Made by a program: the position numbers and the translations under genes
Notes under the pieces: generated by a model
The model's input: only the letters and a program-made list of their open reading frames with translations
The model's database searches: none
Told to the model about the DNA's origin: nothing
Source of the DNA: Sphingobium sp.
Lineage (GTDB): Bacteria > Pseudomonadota > Alphaproteobacteria > Sphingomonadales > Sphingomonadaceae
Direction: 5' to 3'
NCBI GenBank assembly: GCA_023266575.1
Contig: JAHFPV010000001.1
Coordinates: 62,001 to 126,000 of the forward strand
DNA length: 64,000 nt
Shown: piece after piece, positions 26,944 to 36,245 of the stretch
How positions within the stretch are numbered: the first letter of the stretch is position 1
Layout: the number at the start of each line of letters is the position of its first letter

Positions 26944-27642
26944 TCAGATTGCGGCGACTTCCGCCACATCGACCTTCACGCCGGGACCCATCGAAGAGGA
27001 CAGGGCGATCTTGCGCACATATTTGCCCTTCGAACCGGTCGGCTTGGCCTTGACGATCGCATCAACGAAGGCGTCGAAGTTGCGACGCAGATCTTCGGCG
27101 GTGAAGCTCGCCTTGCCGATGCCCGCATGGATGATACCGGCCTTTTCGACGCGGAATTCGATCTGGCCACCCTTGGCGGCTTTCACGGCTTCGGCCACGT
27201 TCGGCGTCACGGTGCCAAGCTTGGGGTTCGGCATCAGGCCCTTGGGACCCAGAACCTTACCCAGACGACCGACCAGACCCATCATGTCCGGCGTCGCGAT
27301 GACGCGCTGGAAATCGATGTTACCGGCCTGGATCGATTCGAGCAGGTCCTCGGCACCCACAATGTCGGCGCCGGCGTCGAGCGCCTGCTGTGCCTTGTCG
27401 TTACGGGCGAACACAGCGACGCGCACGTCCTTGCCGGTGCCGGCGGGCAGGGTGACGACGCCACGGACCATCTGGTCGGCGTGACGGGGATCGACGCCCA
27501 GGTTGATCGCGATTTCGACGCCTTCGTCGAACTTGGCGGTCGCGTGGGTCTTGATCAGGCCCAGCGCTTCATTGACGCCGTGCAGCTTTTCCTTGTTGAT
27601 CGCTGCGGCCAGAGCCTTCGCCTTCTTGGTCTGCTTTGCCAT
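26944..27642 (-). CDS. rplA: 50S ribosomal protein L1
   Basis: 232 residues, standard length. It opens [19 protein letters not shown] and has the conserved [50 protein letters not shown] and [18 protein letters not shown]1 forms the stalk over the ribosomal E site and in many bacteria represses the rplKA mRNA. Starts 4 bp after rplK. Confidence 0.99.
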   Translation of the reverse strand: MAKQTKKAKALAAAINKEKLHGVNEALGLIKTHATAKFDEGVEIAINLGVDPRHADQMVRGVVTLPAGTGKDVRVAVFARNDKAQQALDAGADIVGAEDLLESIQAGNIDFQRVIATPDMMGLVGRLGKVLGPKGLMPNPKLGTVTPNVAEAVKAAKGGQIEFRVEKAGIIHAGIGKASFTAEDLRRNFDAFVDAIVKAKPTGSKGKYVRKIALSSSMGPGVKVDVAEVAAI

Positions 27643-27646
27643 GGTC

Positions 27647-28078
27647 TTAGCCCTCCACCACGTCGAGGCCCATCGCGCGAGCGGAGCCTTCGATGATCTT
27701 CGTTGCTGCGTCGATGTCGTTCGCGTTCAGGTCTACCATCTTGGCCTGCGCGATTTCGGTCAGCTGGGTGCGGGTGATCTTGCCAGCGACGATCTTGCCC
27801 GGTTCCTTGGAACCCGACTTCAGGTTGATCGCCTTCTTGATCAGGAAGGTGGCAGGCGGCTGCTTCATCGTGAAGGTGAAGCTGCGATCCGCATAGACGG
27901 TGATGATCGTCGGCAGGGGCGTACCCTTTTCGACATTGGCCGTCTGCGCGTTGAACGCCTTGCAGAATTCCATGATGTTCACGCCGCGCTGACCCAGTGC
28001 TGGGCCGATCGGCGGGGCAGGCTTGGCATCTCCAGCGGGCACCTGGAGCTTGATATAGCCCGTAATTTTCTTGGCCAT
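27647..28078 (-). CDS. rplK: 50S ribosomal protein L11
   Basis: 143 residues: [42 protein letters not shown], and the C-terminal rRNA-binding [12 protein letters not shown]11 is part of the GTPase-associated centre. Separated from nusG by 211 bp holding a palindromic repeat, so an internal promoter or readthrough is needed. Confidence 0.99.
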   Translation of the reverse strand: MAKKITGYIKLQVPAGDAKPAPPIGPALGQRGVNIMEFCKAFNAQTANVEKGTPLPTIITVYADRSFTFTMKQPPATFLIKKAINLKSGSKEPGKIVAGKITRTQLTEIAQAKMVDLNANDIDAATKIIEGSARAMGLDVVEG

Positions 28079-28196
28079 GATGACTCACTCTGTTGCTGGG
28101 CGGCCCCGAAAGGCACGCCCGGTTCAAGTTTAGCGGTGCAAACGAAGGCAAAGCCTCCTCCCGCGCTTATTCCCGGTTGCCCGGAAATCTTGTTAT

Positions 28197-28286
28197 CGTC
28201 ATGCCAGCGAAAGCTGGCATCTCACTTTATCTTCCTCAAGCCCTGGCGAAGAAGGCAGTGGGATCCCAGCCTTCGCTGGGATGACG
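28197..28286. repeat. Palindromic repeat in the nusG-rplK gap (CGTCATGCCAGC type)
   Basis: Arms CGTCATGCCAGCGAAAGCTGG (from 28197) and its partner ending at 28286 (CCCAGCCTTCGCTGGGATGACG) enclose a 40-bp centre. It ends 3 bp before the nusG stop. The elements at 9509 and 31797 share the GTCAT/ATGAC ends. Confidence 0.85.
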
Positions 28287-28289
28287 AAA

Positions 28290-28826
28290 TTACTTCGACA
28301 GCTCTACCTGCTCGAAATCCAGTTCCACAGGGGTGGCGCGACCGAAGATCGACACCGACACCTTGACCCGGTTCTTCTCGAAATCCAGTTCCTCGACCGT
28401 GCCGTTGAAGCTGGCGAAGGGACCGTCCAAAACCTTGACCGCATCGCCGATTTCGTAATCGACGCTGACCTTGTGCTTGGGGGCGGCTTCGGCTTCCTTG
28501 CGGGCGCCGAAATAACGTGCGGCTTCCGATTCGCTGATCGGCTGCGGCTTGCCCATCGACCCCAGGAACCCCGTCACCTTGGGCGTGTTCTTGATCAGGT
28601 GATAAATGTCGTCGTTCATGGCGAGCTTGGCCAGGACATAGCCGGGCATGAACTTGCGCTCGACCTGCACCTTCTTGCCGCGCTTCACCTCGGTCACGGT
28701 TTCGACAGGCACTTCGACCTGCTCGACCAACTGCGTCAGGCCCATGCGCTCCGCTTCGGACAGGATCGATTCCTTGACCTTGTTCTCGAAGCCCGAATAG
28801 GCGTGGATGATGTACCAGCGCGCCAT
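28290..28826 (-). CDS. nusG: Transcription termination/antitermination factor NusG
   Basis: 178 residues: an NGN domain beginning [20 protein letters not shown], with [20 protein letters not shown] and TPKVTGFLG, followed by a C-terminal KOW domain ([23 protein letters not shown]). NusG couples RNA polymerase to Rho and the ribosome. 39 bp downstream of secE. Confidence 0.98.
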   Translation of the reverse strand: MARWYIIHAYSGFENKVKESILSEAERMGLTQLVEQVEVPVETVTEVKRGKKVQVERKFMPGYVLAKLAMNDDIYHLIKNTPKVTGFLGSMGKPQPISESEAARYFGARKEAEAAPKHKVSVDYEIGDAVKVLDGPFASFNGTVEELDFEKNRVKVSVSIFGRATPVELDFEQVELSK

Positions 28827-28865
28827 GTTACCGTTTCAAACTCCCAAAAACCAACGCAGTCACGT

Positions 28866-29072
28866 TCACGCCTGACCCGCCGCGAGGCCCAGCAGCCACT
28901 GGACGATCGCACCGAAAAAAGTGTCGATGCCAAAGAAGAAGAGGCCCAGCAGCGTCGTCATGATGACGACCATCACGCCGGTCATGACCGTTTCGCGACC
29001 CGTGGGCCACACGATCTTCGACGCTTCGGTTTTCACCTGATTGACGAATTCGCCGGGGGAAACCTTCGCCAT
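28866..29072 (-). CDS. secE: Preprotein translocase subunit SecE
   Basis: 68 residues with a single C-terminal membrane helix, the minimal SecE found in alphaproteobacteria. The conserved amphipathic part VKTEASKIVWPTGRETV precedes the helix VMVVIMTTLLGLFFFGIDTF. It stabilises SecY in the translocon. Start ATG 29072 (MAKVSPGEF) is preferred over one four codons earlier. Confidence 0.96.
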   Translation of the reverse strand: MAKVSPGEFVNQVKTEASKIVWPTGRETVMTGVMVVIMTTLLGLFFFGIDTFFGAIVQWLLGLAAGQA

Positions 29073-29242
29073 CGCCTGCCTCAAACCCTTTGCACAAACA
29101 CCAAAACGCGAAGCAATAGTCCGCCCTCCCGATCCCGCCCATATCGGCGTCCGGGGGATGCGGCCGCATGGCTTCGCGACACAATTTCGACGGCGCGTCT
29201 AGCGGCAAACCTCATGGAAAACAAGGATGCTGCTGGAACGCT

Positions 29243-29318
29243 TGGCAGGAGTGGAGGGACTCGAACCCACGGCATTCGGTTTTGGAGACCGACGCTCTAC
29301 CAACTGAGCTACACTCCT
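29243..29318 (-). tRNA. trpT: tRNA-Trp (anticodon CCA)
   Basis: A cloverleaf reads on the minus strand: acceptor AGGAGTG/CACTCCT, D-arm GCTCAGTTGGTAGAGC, anticodon stem TCGGT/ACCGA around loop CTCCAAA (anticodon CCA), and T-arm GTGGGTTCGAGTCCCTC. The terminal CCA is encoded at 29243-29245. Upstream of secE-nusG-rplK-rplA, the usual bacterial order. Confidence 0.98.
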
Positions 29319-29371
29319 GTGCCAGCGAAGGAGGGCGCTTTAGCGTGGCCTGCCGGGCAGGGCAAGCGCGA

Positions 29372-30289
29372 TTATGCAGCTTTTTCTTGGGGGTCGGCGA
29401 TGGTCGTTTTGGCACTGGTCTGCCGCTCCGCCTCCGCATTGATCTGTGCGCCCAGCAGCACGACATAGGCCGACACGAACAGCCATAATTGCAGCACGAC
29501 GACCGCGCCCAGTGACCCATAGGTCTCGTTATAATTGCCAAATGTCGCGACATAGACGGACACGCCCAGAGTCACGACCAGCCAGAACAGGGTTGCCGTG
29601 ACCGACCCGACCGTCAGCCATTGCCACTGCGCCTGCCGCCGGTTCGGTCCGAAGCGATAAATGAGGCCAAAGATCACACTGGCCAGCAACCCTGCGCACA
29701 TCCAGGTCACCGCCTTGATCGCGAACAATACGCCCGGCCCCCAACTGATCAGCCATGTCTGGATGAGGCCGATGACCGTGGCGGTAAATACGCCTGCCAC
29801 CATCACAAGTACGGCGGAGAAAGTGATGCCCATCGACACACGGGTAAAGGCGATGATCCCGCGCCCTTCCTTCTGCCCATAGACGATGTTCAGGGCTTCC
29901 ATGATCGCCGAAGCCGCCCGCGTCGCGCCATAAACCGCAATGCCCAGCGCCGCCGCCAGGCCAAAGCCGATAGCAGGCTTGGCGGTGCTGACGACGCCTA
30001 GCAACTGGTCATTGATCAGCTTGGCCGCATCGGTCGGCACCACCGCGATGATCGCCTGCATATGCCGCCCGACCATCGCCGGATCGCCAAACAGCCCATA
30101 GGTCAGCACGACCGCCGCCATCATCGGCGCGATCGACAGAAAGGCATAATAGGCAACGCCCGCCGCCAGCAATCCCACATGATTGGACGACAGCGCGCCA
30201 TAGACCCGCTTCAAAATCTCCCACCAAGCCCGCGGCGGTATCTTCCACGGCGCATCGACATGCACCTGCTGCGCGACTGGCTGGTTCAT
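29372..30289 (-). CDS. YihY/virulence factor BrkB-family membrane protein
   Basis: 305 residues with six predicted membrane helices. Family markers are GLLAAGVAYYAFLSIAPMM, GIAVYGATRAASAIMEALN and FGNYNETYGSLGAVVVLQLWL. These proteins (formerly annotated as RNase BN) have unclear function at the inner membrane. Start ATG 30289 follows AGGGA with good spacing; the upstream frame lies in repeat-rich sequence. The Ala/Lys-rich C-terminus is cytoplasmic. Confidence 0.92.
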   Translation of the reverse strand: MNQPVAQQVHVDAPWKIPPRAWWEILKRVYGALSSNHVGLLAAGVAYYAFLSIAPMMAAVVLTYGLFGDPAMVGRHMQAIIAVVPTDAAKLINDQLLGVVSTAKPAIGFGLAAALGIAVYGATRAASAIMEALNIVYGQKEGRGIIAFTRVSMGITFSAVLVMVAGVFTATVIGLIQTWLISWGPGVLFAIKAVTWMCAGLLASVIFGLIYRFGPNRRQAQWQWLTVGSVTATLFWLVVTLGVSVYVATFGNYNETYGSLGAVVVLQLWLFVSAYVVLLGAQINAEAERQTSAKTTIADPQEKAA

Positions 30290-30343
30290 CGGCGTTCCCT
30301 GTTGCTCAACCGGGCAAGCGCATGAAGGGGGAGGGCGGTTCCC

Positions 30344-30545
30344 ACCCTTTATCCCTCTCCCTTGAGGGTCGGCCAGAGTCACGTGCCTCTGGCCGAGGTT
30401 GCGCAGACTTGGTAGCGTGCTGCCTTAGTCGTAGCTGGGAAAGGGTGTTCTGCGCCATCGCCACCAGCACCCCCTCATCCAATTGCGCCTAACCTCATAG
30501 CTTTCGGTAAGGCTCCATATCCTTCTCCCCCAAGGGAGAAGGTAA
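30344..30545. repeat. Non-coding gap with inverted-repeat (MITE-like) ends
   Basis: The 260-bp gap 30290-30549 has no credible gene. Left sequence CCCTCTCCCTTGAGGG (from about 30353) and right CCTTCTCCCCCAAGGGAGAAGG (to 30542) resemble each other in inverted orientation. A clean hairpin GGCCAGAG...CTCTGGCC lies at 30371-30394. It is probably a degenerate small repeat element. Confidence 0.55.
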
Positions 30546-30549
30546 TATG

Positions 30550-31773
30550 TTACAAAAACACCCCGCCCTTCATGATCCGCCGGGCGCGGCCCTGCACCGG
30601 CACGCGGTCGAACGGCGTATTGCCTGCCGCCGCCGCCATCTTTGCGCTGTCCACGATCCACGGCGCGTCGGGATCGACAAAGATCAGGTCCGCCGCGCTG
30701 CCAGGCGCAAAGCTGCCCGCATTGACGCCCAAAATCAGCGCCGGATTGGCGCTCAGCAGGGTCATCAGCCGGTTGAGCGACACATGCCCCTCCCGCACCA
30801 GATTGAGCGAGAGCGCCAGTAGCGTCTCCGCCCCCGCCATGCCGGGCGAGGCGTCTGCGAAGGGCAGGCGCTTGTCCTCCGCCCCGCGCGGATCATGGCT
30901 GGAGGTGATGACATCGACTGTTCCGTCCGCCACCGCCGCGATGCTGGCCTTGCGGTCATCCTCCGACCGGAGCGGGGGCGACAGCCGCGCAAAGGTGCGG
31001 AAGTTGGACACCGCATTATCGGCCAGGAAAAGATAGGCGGGACTGATCCCGCAACTGACCCGCAACCCTTCGGCCTTCGCCGCGCGAACGAGGTCGAAGC
31101 CCGCCTTGGTCGTCACCAGCCGGAAATGGATCGCCGCGCCCGCCTGCCGCGCCAGCATGATGTCGCGCGCGATCGCCATCGCCTCGGCGCAGGCTGGCGC
31201 ATGGGGCAGGCCCAGCCGCGTCGCCGTCTCGCCCGATGTCGCCACCGCCTTGCCCGCCAGCCCGCCATCCTCGGCATGGGCGATCACCGTCAGCCCCAGC
31301 CCCGACGCATAGGACAAGACCCTCAGCATCACGCCGGAATCCGCAATCCACTGCCGCCCGGTGCCAACCGCCTTTGCGCCCGCCGCCTGCATCATGCCGA
31401 TCTCGGCCAGTTCCGTGCCAGCCAGGCCGCGCGTCGCCGCCGCGATCGGGTGGACCCAGAAATCGGGTTTCCCCGCCCGCGTCGCCTGCCGGATCAACCC
31501 CGCATCGTCGAGCAACGACGACTGATCGGGCATCAACGCCGCGCGGGTGATCCCGCCAAAATGAAAGGCCGGCTTGTCGGTCGCGAATACACCCAGGTCG
31601 ATAAGGCCAGGCGCCACCACCAGCCCCTGCGCGTCGATCCTCTCCGCGTCGGCAGGCACGACAATGTCCCCGGCCGCAACGATCCGGTCGCCCTCGATCA
31701 GGATGGAGCCAGAGACCAGCGCATCCCCCGCCGGATCGGCCAGGCGGCCATTGATGATGGCGAGTTTAGTCAC
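30550..31773 (-). CDS. Dihydroorotase-like protein (probable non-catalytic PyrC', partner of PyrB)
   Basis: 407 residues of the amidohydrolase fold, GTG start 31773. The usual zinc motif after PGLID is missing: residues 57-63 read GLIDLGV-F where active enzymes have an H-x-H. The later catalytic Asp region reads TSSHDPRG instead of TDHAPH. It matches the pseudo-dihydroorotases encoded next to pyrB that support assembly of aspartate carbamoyltransferase without catalysing. Downstream of pyrB with a palindromic repeat in the 129-bp gap. A genuine dihydroorotase must be elsewhere. The call rests on missing residues plus context. Confidence 0.85.
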   Translation of the reverse strand: MTKLAIINGRLADPAGDALVSGSILIEGDRIVAAGDIVVPADAERIDAQGLVVAPGLIDLGVFATDKPAFHFGGITRAALMPDQSSLLDDAGLIRQATRAGKPDFWVHPIAAATRGLAGTELAEIGMMQAAGAKAVGTGRQWIADSGVMLRVLSYASGLGLTVIAHAEDGGLAGKAVATSGETATRLGLPHAPACAEAMAIARDIMLARQAGAAIHFRLVTTKAGFDLVRAAKAEGLRVSCGISPAYLFLADNAVSNFRTFARLSPPLRSEDDRKASIAAVADGTVDVITSSHDPRGAEDKRLPFADASPGMAGAETLLALSLNLVREGHVSLNRLMTLLSANPALILGVNAGSFAPGSAADLIFVDPDAPWIVDSAKMAAAAGNTPFDRVPVQGRARRIMKGGVFL

Positions 31774-31796
31774 GCGCTATTCCCTCAAACCAAAAC

Positions 31797-31887
31797 CCGT
31801 CATTCCCGCGCAGGCGGGAACCGATCTCGCCTCCCATGCCTTGGCCAGCGACGGCAAAATGGGTCCCCGCCTGCGCGGGGATGACGG
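31797..31887. repeat. Palindromic repeat, family B (GTCATTCCCGCGCAGGCGGG)
   Basis: Arms CCGTCATTCCCGCGCAGGCG (from 31797) and TCCCCGCCTGCGCGGGGATG (ending at 31887 with ACGG) with a 40-bp centre, in the pyrB-pyrC' gap. Same family as 9509-9598. Confidence 0.88.
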
Positions 31888-31902
31888 ATGTGGATACGAG
31901 CA

Positions 31903-32898
31903 TCACGCCCACCCCTCCACACCGCGCGCCCCGCGCGTCAGTACGTCCAGGCACGCCATGCGGATCGCGACGCCCATCTCCACCTGCTCGGTGATCGCGG
32001 AGCGCGTCGGATGGTCCGCCACCACGCTCGAAATCTCCACGCCCCGGTTCATAGGCCCCGGATGCATCACCAGCGCATCGGGCTTGGCCAGCGCCAGCCG
32101 CTCCGGCGTCAGCCCATAGAGCATATGATATTCGCGCGCCGACGGGATGAACGCCCCGTCCATCCGCTCATTCTGGAGCCGCAGCATCATCACCACGTCC
32201 GCGCCGTCCAGCCCCTGCGCCATGCTGGTAAAGGGCGTCGCGCCCAGCATCTCCACCTCCGGCGGCATCAAGGTGGGCGGCGCCACCGCGCGCACCTGCG
32301 CGCCCAGCGCGGCCAGGCACAGCATGTTGGATCGCGCGACCCGGCTGTGCAGTACGTCGCCGCAGATCGCGACAATCAGCCCCTCGAAACCGCCCTTGCG
32401 CCGCCTGATGGTCAGCGCGTCCAGCAGCGCTTGCGTGGGATGCTGATGCCAGCCATCGCCCGCATTCAGCACCGGGCAGTCCACCTTGTCCGCGATCAGC
32501 GCGACCGCGCCGGAACTGGCATGACGGATGACGATGACGTCGGCGGCCATGGCGTTCAATGTCATCGCCGTGTCGATCAGCGTCTCGCCCTTCTTCACGC
32601 TCGACTGGCCAGCATGCATATTGACCACGTCCGCGCCCAGCCGCTTGCCCGCAATCTCGAACGACAGCAAAGTCCGCGTGCTATTCTCGAAAAAGGCGTT
32701 GATCTGGGTCATGCCCGCCAGCCTGTCATCATGCTTGCGCGCCCCGCTGCGGTTCGCCCGCGCCCAATGCTCCGCCTCATCCAGCAGAAAACGGATTTCC
32801 CAGGGCATCAGGTCCGCAATGGACAGCAAATGCCTGTGCGGAAACAGCGCCCGACCAGTCAGGTCGGACGAAGCGGGCGCGGCGGTCGTTTCGGGCAT
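31903..32898 (-). CDS. pyrB: Aspartate carbamoyltransferase catalytic subunit
   Basis: 331 residues; condenses carbamoyl phosphate with aspartate in pyrimidine synthesis. Substrate-binding motifs: [51 protein letters not shown] and [11 protein letters not shown]. Start ATG 32898 ([10 protein letters not shown]); a longer start at 32973 exists, with no ribosome site clearly favouring either. No regulatory subunit gene (pyrI) is adjacent. Pairs with the degenerate dihydroorotase downstream. Confidence 0.97.
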   Translation of the reverse strand: MPETTAAPASSDLTGRALFPHRHLLSIADLMPWEIRFLLDEAEHWARANRSGARKHDDRLAGMTQINAFFENSTRTLLSFEIAGKRLGADVVNMHAGQSSVKKGETLIDTAMTLNAMAADVIVIRHASSGAVALIADKVDCPVLNAGDGWHQHPTQALLDALTIRRRKGGFEGLIVAICGDVLHSRVARSNMLCLAALGAQVRAVAPPTLMPPEVEMLGATPFTSMAQGLDGADVVMMLRLQNERMDGAFIPSAREYHMLYGLTPERLALAKPDALVMHPGPMNRGVEISSVVADHPTRSAITEQVEMGVAIRMACLDVLTRGARGVEGWA

Positions 32899-33017
32899 GG
32901 GATGCGCTTTAGGCGAGGGGAGGGGCGAGGGCAAGGCGGAGATGCGAGAGTGCATACTCACACCCATTGGCACTGAGCTTGTCGAAGGGTCGTCCCGAAC
33001 CTAAAAACGAAAAGCGT

Positions 33018-33275
33018 ATGGCCATCACGATTCTAACACTTCCCAACGGTCATCTGTCGCTAGAGTTCGACGTCATCGACCTACCCAATGTCATTGCTGC
33101 TGTACGCAAACACTATGGCGTCCCATTGATACAACAATACCCAGTTCTAGCGGTGTTTGCCTTTGGCGGCTGTTCATTCACTTTTCAGAACGAATGGGAT
33201 GATCCCTGCCTGATTTCCAGTTCATCCGACGGTGATGAAATTCTGAACAAGCTATGCGCAGAATTGAACGGCTGA
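33018..33275 (+). CDS. Hypothetical small protein of atypical composition
   Basis: 85 residues from ATG 33018 (MAITILTLPN). The coding sequence is visibly less GC-rich than its neighbours. It is acidic, with one hydrophobic strand (PVLAVFAFGGCSFTF) and no signal peptide or recognised motif. It sits between pyrB and an oxidoreductase gene just after a half copy of the family A repeat (32971-32987). Alpha/beta character and size would fit a small immunity-type or orphan protein, but nothing proves it. Confidence 0.5.
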   Translation: MAITILTLPNGHLSLEFDVIDLPNVIAAVRKHYGVPLIQQYPVLAVFAFGGCSFTFQNEWDDPCLISSSSDGDEILNKLCAELNG

Positions 33276-33284
33276 CAGGTCGAC

Positions 33285-34895
33285 CTACCCCCGCCGCCAC
33301 AACCGTCCAAACATCGCCCCGTCCCGCAAAACCTCCCGCGCGGCATTATGCCCTGGCGCGCCGGTCACCCCGCCGCCCGGATGCGTGCCAGCGCCGCACA
33401 TATACAGCCCCTTCACCGGCCCGCGATAGGCGCCATGGCCCAGCACCGGACGCGCGGCCCACATCTGGTCCAGCGACAGATGGCCGTGCATGATGTCGCC
33501 GCCGACCAGCCCGAATTTGCGCTCCAGGTCGAGTGGCGAATGGATCTGCCGCGCGATCACGCTGCCCGCAAAGCCCGGCGCGGCGGCTTCCACCGTTGCG
33601 ATGATGCAGTCCGCCGCCGCCTCCCGCTCATCGTCCCAACTCCTGCCATCGGGCAGTTCCGGCGCGAATTGCTGGCAGAAGAGGCTCGCCACATGACACC
33701 CCTCCGGTGCCAGTGAAGCGTCGATGGTGGACGGGATCAGCATCTCGACGATCGGTGCTTTCGACCAGCCATCGCGTTTGGCGTCCATGAACGCCCGGTC
33801 CATATAATCCAGCGTCGGGGCAAGGATGATGCCTGACTGGTGATGCTCGCCAACGCCCGGCAAACAGGTGAAGTCGGGCAGGGCGCTCAGAGCCACATTC
33901 ATGCGGAAGGTGCCGGACCCCGCCTTGAATGTCTTGATCCGCTTGACGAAATCGACAGGCAGATCAGCGGGCGCCATCATCTGCTCATAAAGCAATTTCG
34001 GCCCGACATTGGCGATCACCGCCTTGCCCATCACCTCTTCGCCGCTCTCCAGCCGCACGCCCACGGCCCGCGCGCCATCCACCAGCACGCGATCGACGGG
34101 CGCTTCCAGGCTGATCTCCACCCCCATGGCGCTCACGACCCGCGCCATGATCTGGGTGATCGCCCCCATGCCGCCGATAGAATGGCCCCATGCGCCCTTC
34201 TTGCCATTCACCTCGCCAAAGACATGGTGCAGCAGCACATAGGCGCTGCCCGGCGTGTCGGGCGATGCATAATTGCCGACCACAGCGTCAAAACCGAAAG
34301 CCGCCTTCACCGCATCGCTCTCGAACCAGCTGTCGAGGAAGCTGCGCGCCGATTTGGTGAACAGGTCGAGCGCGTCGCGTTGCTGCTCGATCGACAGCCC
34401 CGCAATCCGCCGCCCCTGTTTCAGCGCATCGACGATCATCGACAGCCCGTCACCGACATTAGGCGGGCTTTTCAGCACCATGCCGCGCAGCACGTCCGCG
34501 ACCACCTCCAGCGCGTCATAATAAGCGAGCAGGGCAGCTGCATCCTTCGCGCTGAACCGCGCGAATTCCGCCTGCGTCCGCTCCAGCCCGCCGCCCAGTT
34601 TCAGATAACCGCCATCGGGCTGGGGCAGGAAATTGCTGATCGGCCGCTCGATGACGCGATAGCCATGATCGGCCAGCTTCATGTCGGCGATGACCTTGGG
34701 ATTGAGCAGGCTGACCGTGTAGCTGGCGGTCGAATTGCGGAAGCCGGGGTGAAACTCCTCCGTCACCGCCGCCCCGCCCACGACGTTGCGGCGCTCGAGG
34801 ATGCGGACCTTATACCCCGCCCGCGCCAGATAAAAGGCGCAGACCAGCCCATTATGCCCCCCGCCGATGATGACGGCATCGTAGCGTTGAGTCAT
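33285..34895 (-). CDS. FAD-dependent phytoene-desaturase-like oxidoreductase (PYROXD2-like)
   Basis: 536 residues. The N-terminal dinucleotide-binding motif AVIIGGGHNGLVCAFYLARAG is followed by ERRNVVGGAAVTEE. The C-terminus carries the FAD-contacting GLYMCGAGTHPGGGVTGAPG. This matches the CrtI-related family that includes human PYROXD2, not a dedicated carotenoid desaturase. The substrate is unknown. The ATG overlaps the stop of the Rieske oxygenase gene upstream (34892-34895, ATGA), so the two are co-translated and probably act in one pathway. Confidence 0.9.
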   Translation of the reverse strand: MTQRYDAVIIGGGHNGLVCAFYLARAGYKVRILERRNVVGGAAVTEEFHPGFRNSTASYTVSLLNPKVIADMKLADHGYRVIERPISNFLPQPDGGYLKLGGGLERTQAEFARFSAKDAAALLAYYDALEVVADVLRGMVLKSPPNVGDGLSMIVDALKQGRRIAGLSIEQQRDALDLFTKSARSFLDSWFESDAVKAAFGFDAVVGNYASPDTPGSAYVLLHHVFGEVNGKKGAWGHSIGGMGAITQIMARVVSAMGVEISLEAPVDRVLVDGARAVGVRLESGEEVMGKAVIANVGPKLLYEQMMAPADLPVDFVKRIKTFKAGSGTFRMNVALSALPDFTCLPGVGEHHQSGIILAPTLDYMDRAFMDAKRDGWSKAPIVEMLIPSTIDASLAPEGCHVASLFCQQFAPELPDGRSWDDEREAAADCIIATVEAAAPGFAGSVIARQIHSPLDLERKFGLVGGDIMHGHLSLDQMWAARPVLGHGAYRGPVKGLYMCGAGTHPGGGVTGAPGHNAAREVLRDGAMFGRLWRRG

Positions 34896-36178
34896 GGCGG
34901 GCTTCCTTTGGAAAGCCCCTCTCCTTCAGGGGAGGGGTTGGGGTGGGGGCGTGCCGCCTGAAATGTGGTATCAATGGGGCACGCCCCCACCCCTCGGTCC
35001 CCTCCCCTGAAGGGGAGGGGATGAGGAAGGCTCCACCCCGCCGCCGGCGCGCGATGCTGCCGCGCCTGCGGGATAATCCCCCGCATCCGCCCGCAAAAAT
35101 GGCGCAGCGCCACTTCATCCTGGTGCAGCGGTCCCACGGTAAAACTGTCCGACGCCATCCCCGCCTGCACCCGCGCGATCAAGGCCGTATCCTCGGCATT
35201 GACCTGCCGGTTGATCCGCCAGTTGAGGTAGCGCGCCGCTTTCATCTCCCGCCGCGCGTCCGGCACCGCATAGCTGATCTCGCGGATCAGCGTCTGGGTC
35301 GGCGATACCGGCAGCCAGGCCATGAAATCGACCTGATCGGGATAGATGTCGAAGGCGACATTGGGCCACGGCTTGAAATAGGTCCAGAGCCGCTGCCGTT
35401 CGGGTGGCAGATGCGGCACGTCCGGCAGAAATCGCTGATAGGCCCGCTCGGACCAGTTGGCCGATGGCCGCTCGACGATCGGTCCCCACATCTTGTCGAC
35501 ATGGGTGCTTGCCTCGACACCATAGCCATCGCCCATCAGCCGTTTTAGGCCCGGATGCGCGACGCTGATGTGCAGCCCGTCAGAATAATTGTCGCCGATA
35601 TTTTTCCAGTTCACGTTTCGGGGCCGCAACGTTACCCGCCCCAGCGCGCGCAGATCGGCAAAGCGATAGGGCGTGATTTCCGCGACATAGGGCGCCATCA
35701 TCTGCGCCACAGACGGCCCGCCATCATCGGTCAGCCGGACGAACAGGAAGCCGTGAAAATCCTCGACCTCCACGCGCGTCAGGCCATGGTCGGCCATGTT
35801 CATGGCATAGCCCGCTTTCATCGGCACGCCCGTCAGCCGCCCGTCATTTTCGTAAGTCCAGCCATGATAGGGGCAGACCAGCTTCTTCGCGCAGCCCGAA
35901 GCACCATCCATGATCCGCGCACCGCGATGGCGGCACACATTGGTGAAGGCGCGCACCGCGCCATCCTCGCCCCGGATGACGATGACGCTCTCGCCGATAT
36001 AATCGAGCGTGTGGAAATCGCCGGGGTTGGGGATGTCGCTCACATGGCAGACGATCTGCCAGCTTGGGCGAAAGATGCGTTCGACTTCGGCGGCAAAAAA
36101 TTCCGGGTCGCTATAGGTCCAGGCTGGCAGGCTCCAGCCCGCATCCGGGTCTGCCCCACCTTCCGCCTGCTCCACCAT
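34892..36178 (-). CDS. Rieske 2Fe-2S aromatic-ring-hydroxylating oxygenase, large subunit
   Basis: 428 residues. The N-terminal Rieske domain binds [2Fe-2S] through CRHRGARIMDG and CPYHGW; the C-terminal catalytic domain has the mononuclear iron motif NYSDGLHISVAHPGL. Such oxygenases hydroxylate or demethylate aromatic or quaternary amine substrates, with electrons from a separate reductase, none of which is adjacent. Start ATG 36178 (MVEQAEGG). The last ~40 residues (from about PHPLPFRGG) are encoded by a palindromic repeat and are not family sequence. Upstream of, and coupled to, the PYROXD2-like gene. Confidence 0.92.
   Translation of the reverse strand: MVEQAEGGADPDAGWSLPAWTYSDPEFFAAEVERIFRPSWQIVCHVSDIPNPGDFHTLDYIGESVIVIRGEDGAVRAFTNVCRHRGARIMDGASGCAKKLVCPYHGWTYENDGRLTGVPMKAGYAMNMADHGLTRVEVEDFHGFLFVRLTDDGGPSVAQMMAPYVAEITPYRFADLRALGRVTLRPRNVNWKNIGDNYSDGLHISVAHPGLKRLMGDGYGVEASTHVDKMWGPIVERPSANWSERAYQRFLPDVPHLPPERQRLWTYFKPWPNVAFDIYPDQVDFMAWLPVSPTQTLIREISYAVPDARREMKAARYLNWRINRQVNAEDTALIARVQAGMASDSFTVGPLHQDEVALRHFCGRMRGIIPQARQHRAPAAGWSLPHPLPFRGGDRGVGACPIDTTFQAARPHPNPSPEGEGLSKGSPP
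34915..35020. repeat. GC-rich palindromic repeat forming the 3' end of the Rieske gene
   Basis: Left arm 34915-34955 and right arm 34977-35020 are long imperfect inverted repeats (core CCCCTCCCCTGAAGGGGAGG and GGGCACGCCCCCACCC). The element lies inside the Rieske reading frame and its left flank leads directly to the stop/start overlap at 34892-34895. Confidence 0.88.
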
Positions 36179-36245
36179 CTCCGTGCATCCCCCGACGCTG
36201 CCGATCAATTTTACGAACGTATAATAAATGCGCGAAAAATGCCAG

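Noticed and set aside
30550-31773. Annotation as an active dihydroorotase
   Set aside because: The zinc-binding H-x-H and the catalytic Asp region are absent, so a non-catalytic partner is the better call.
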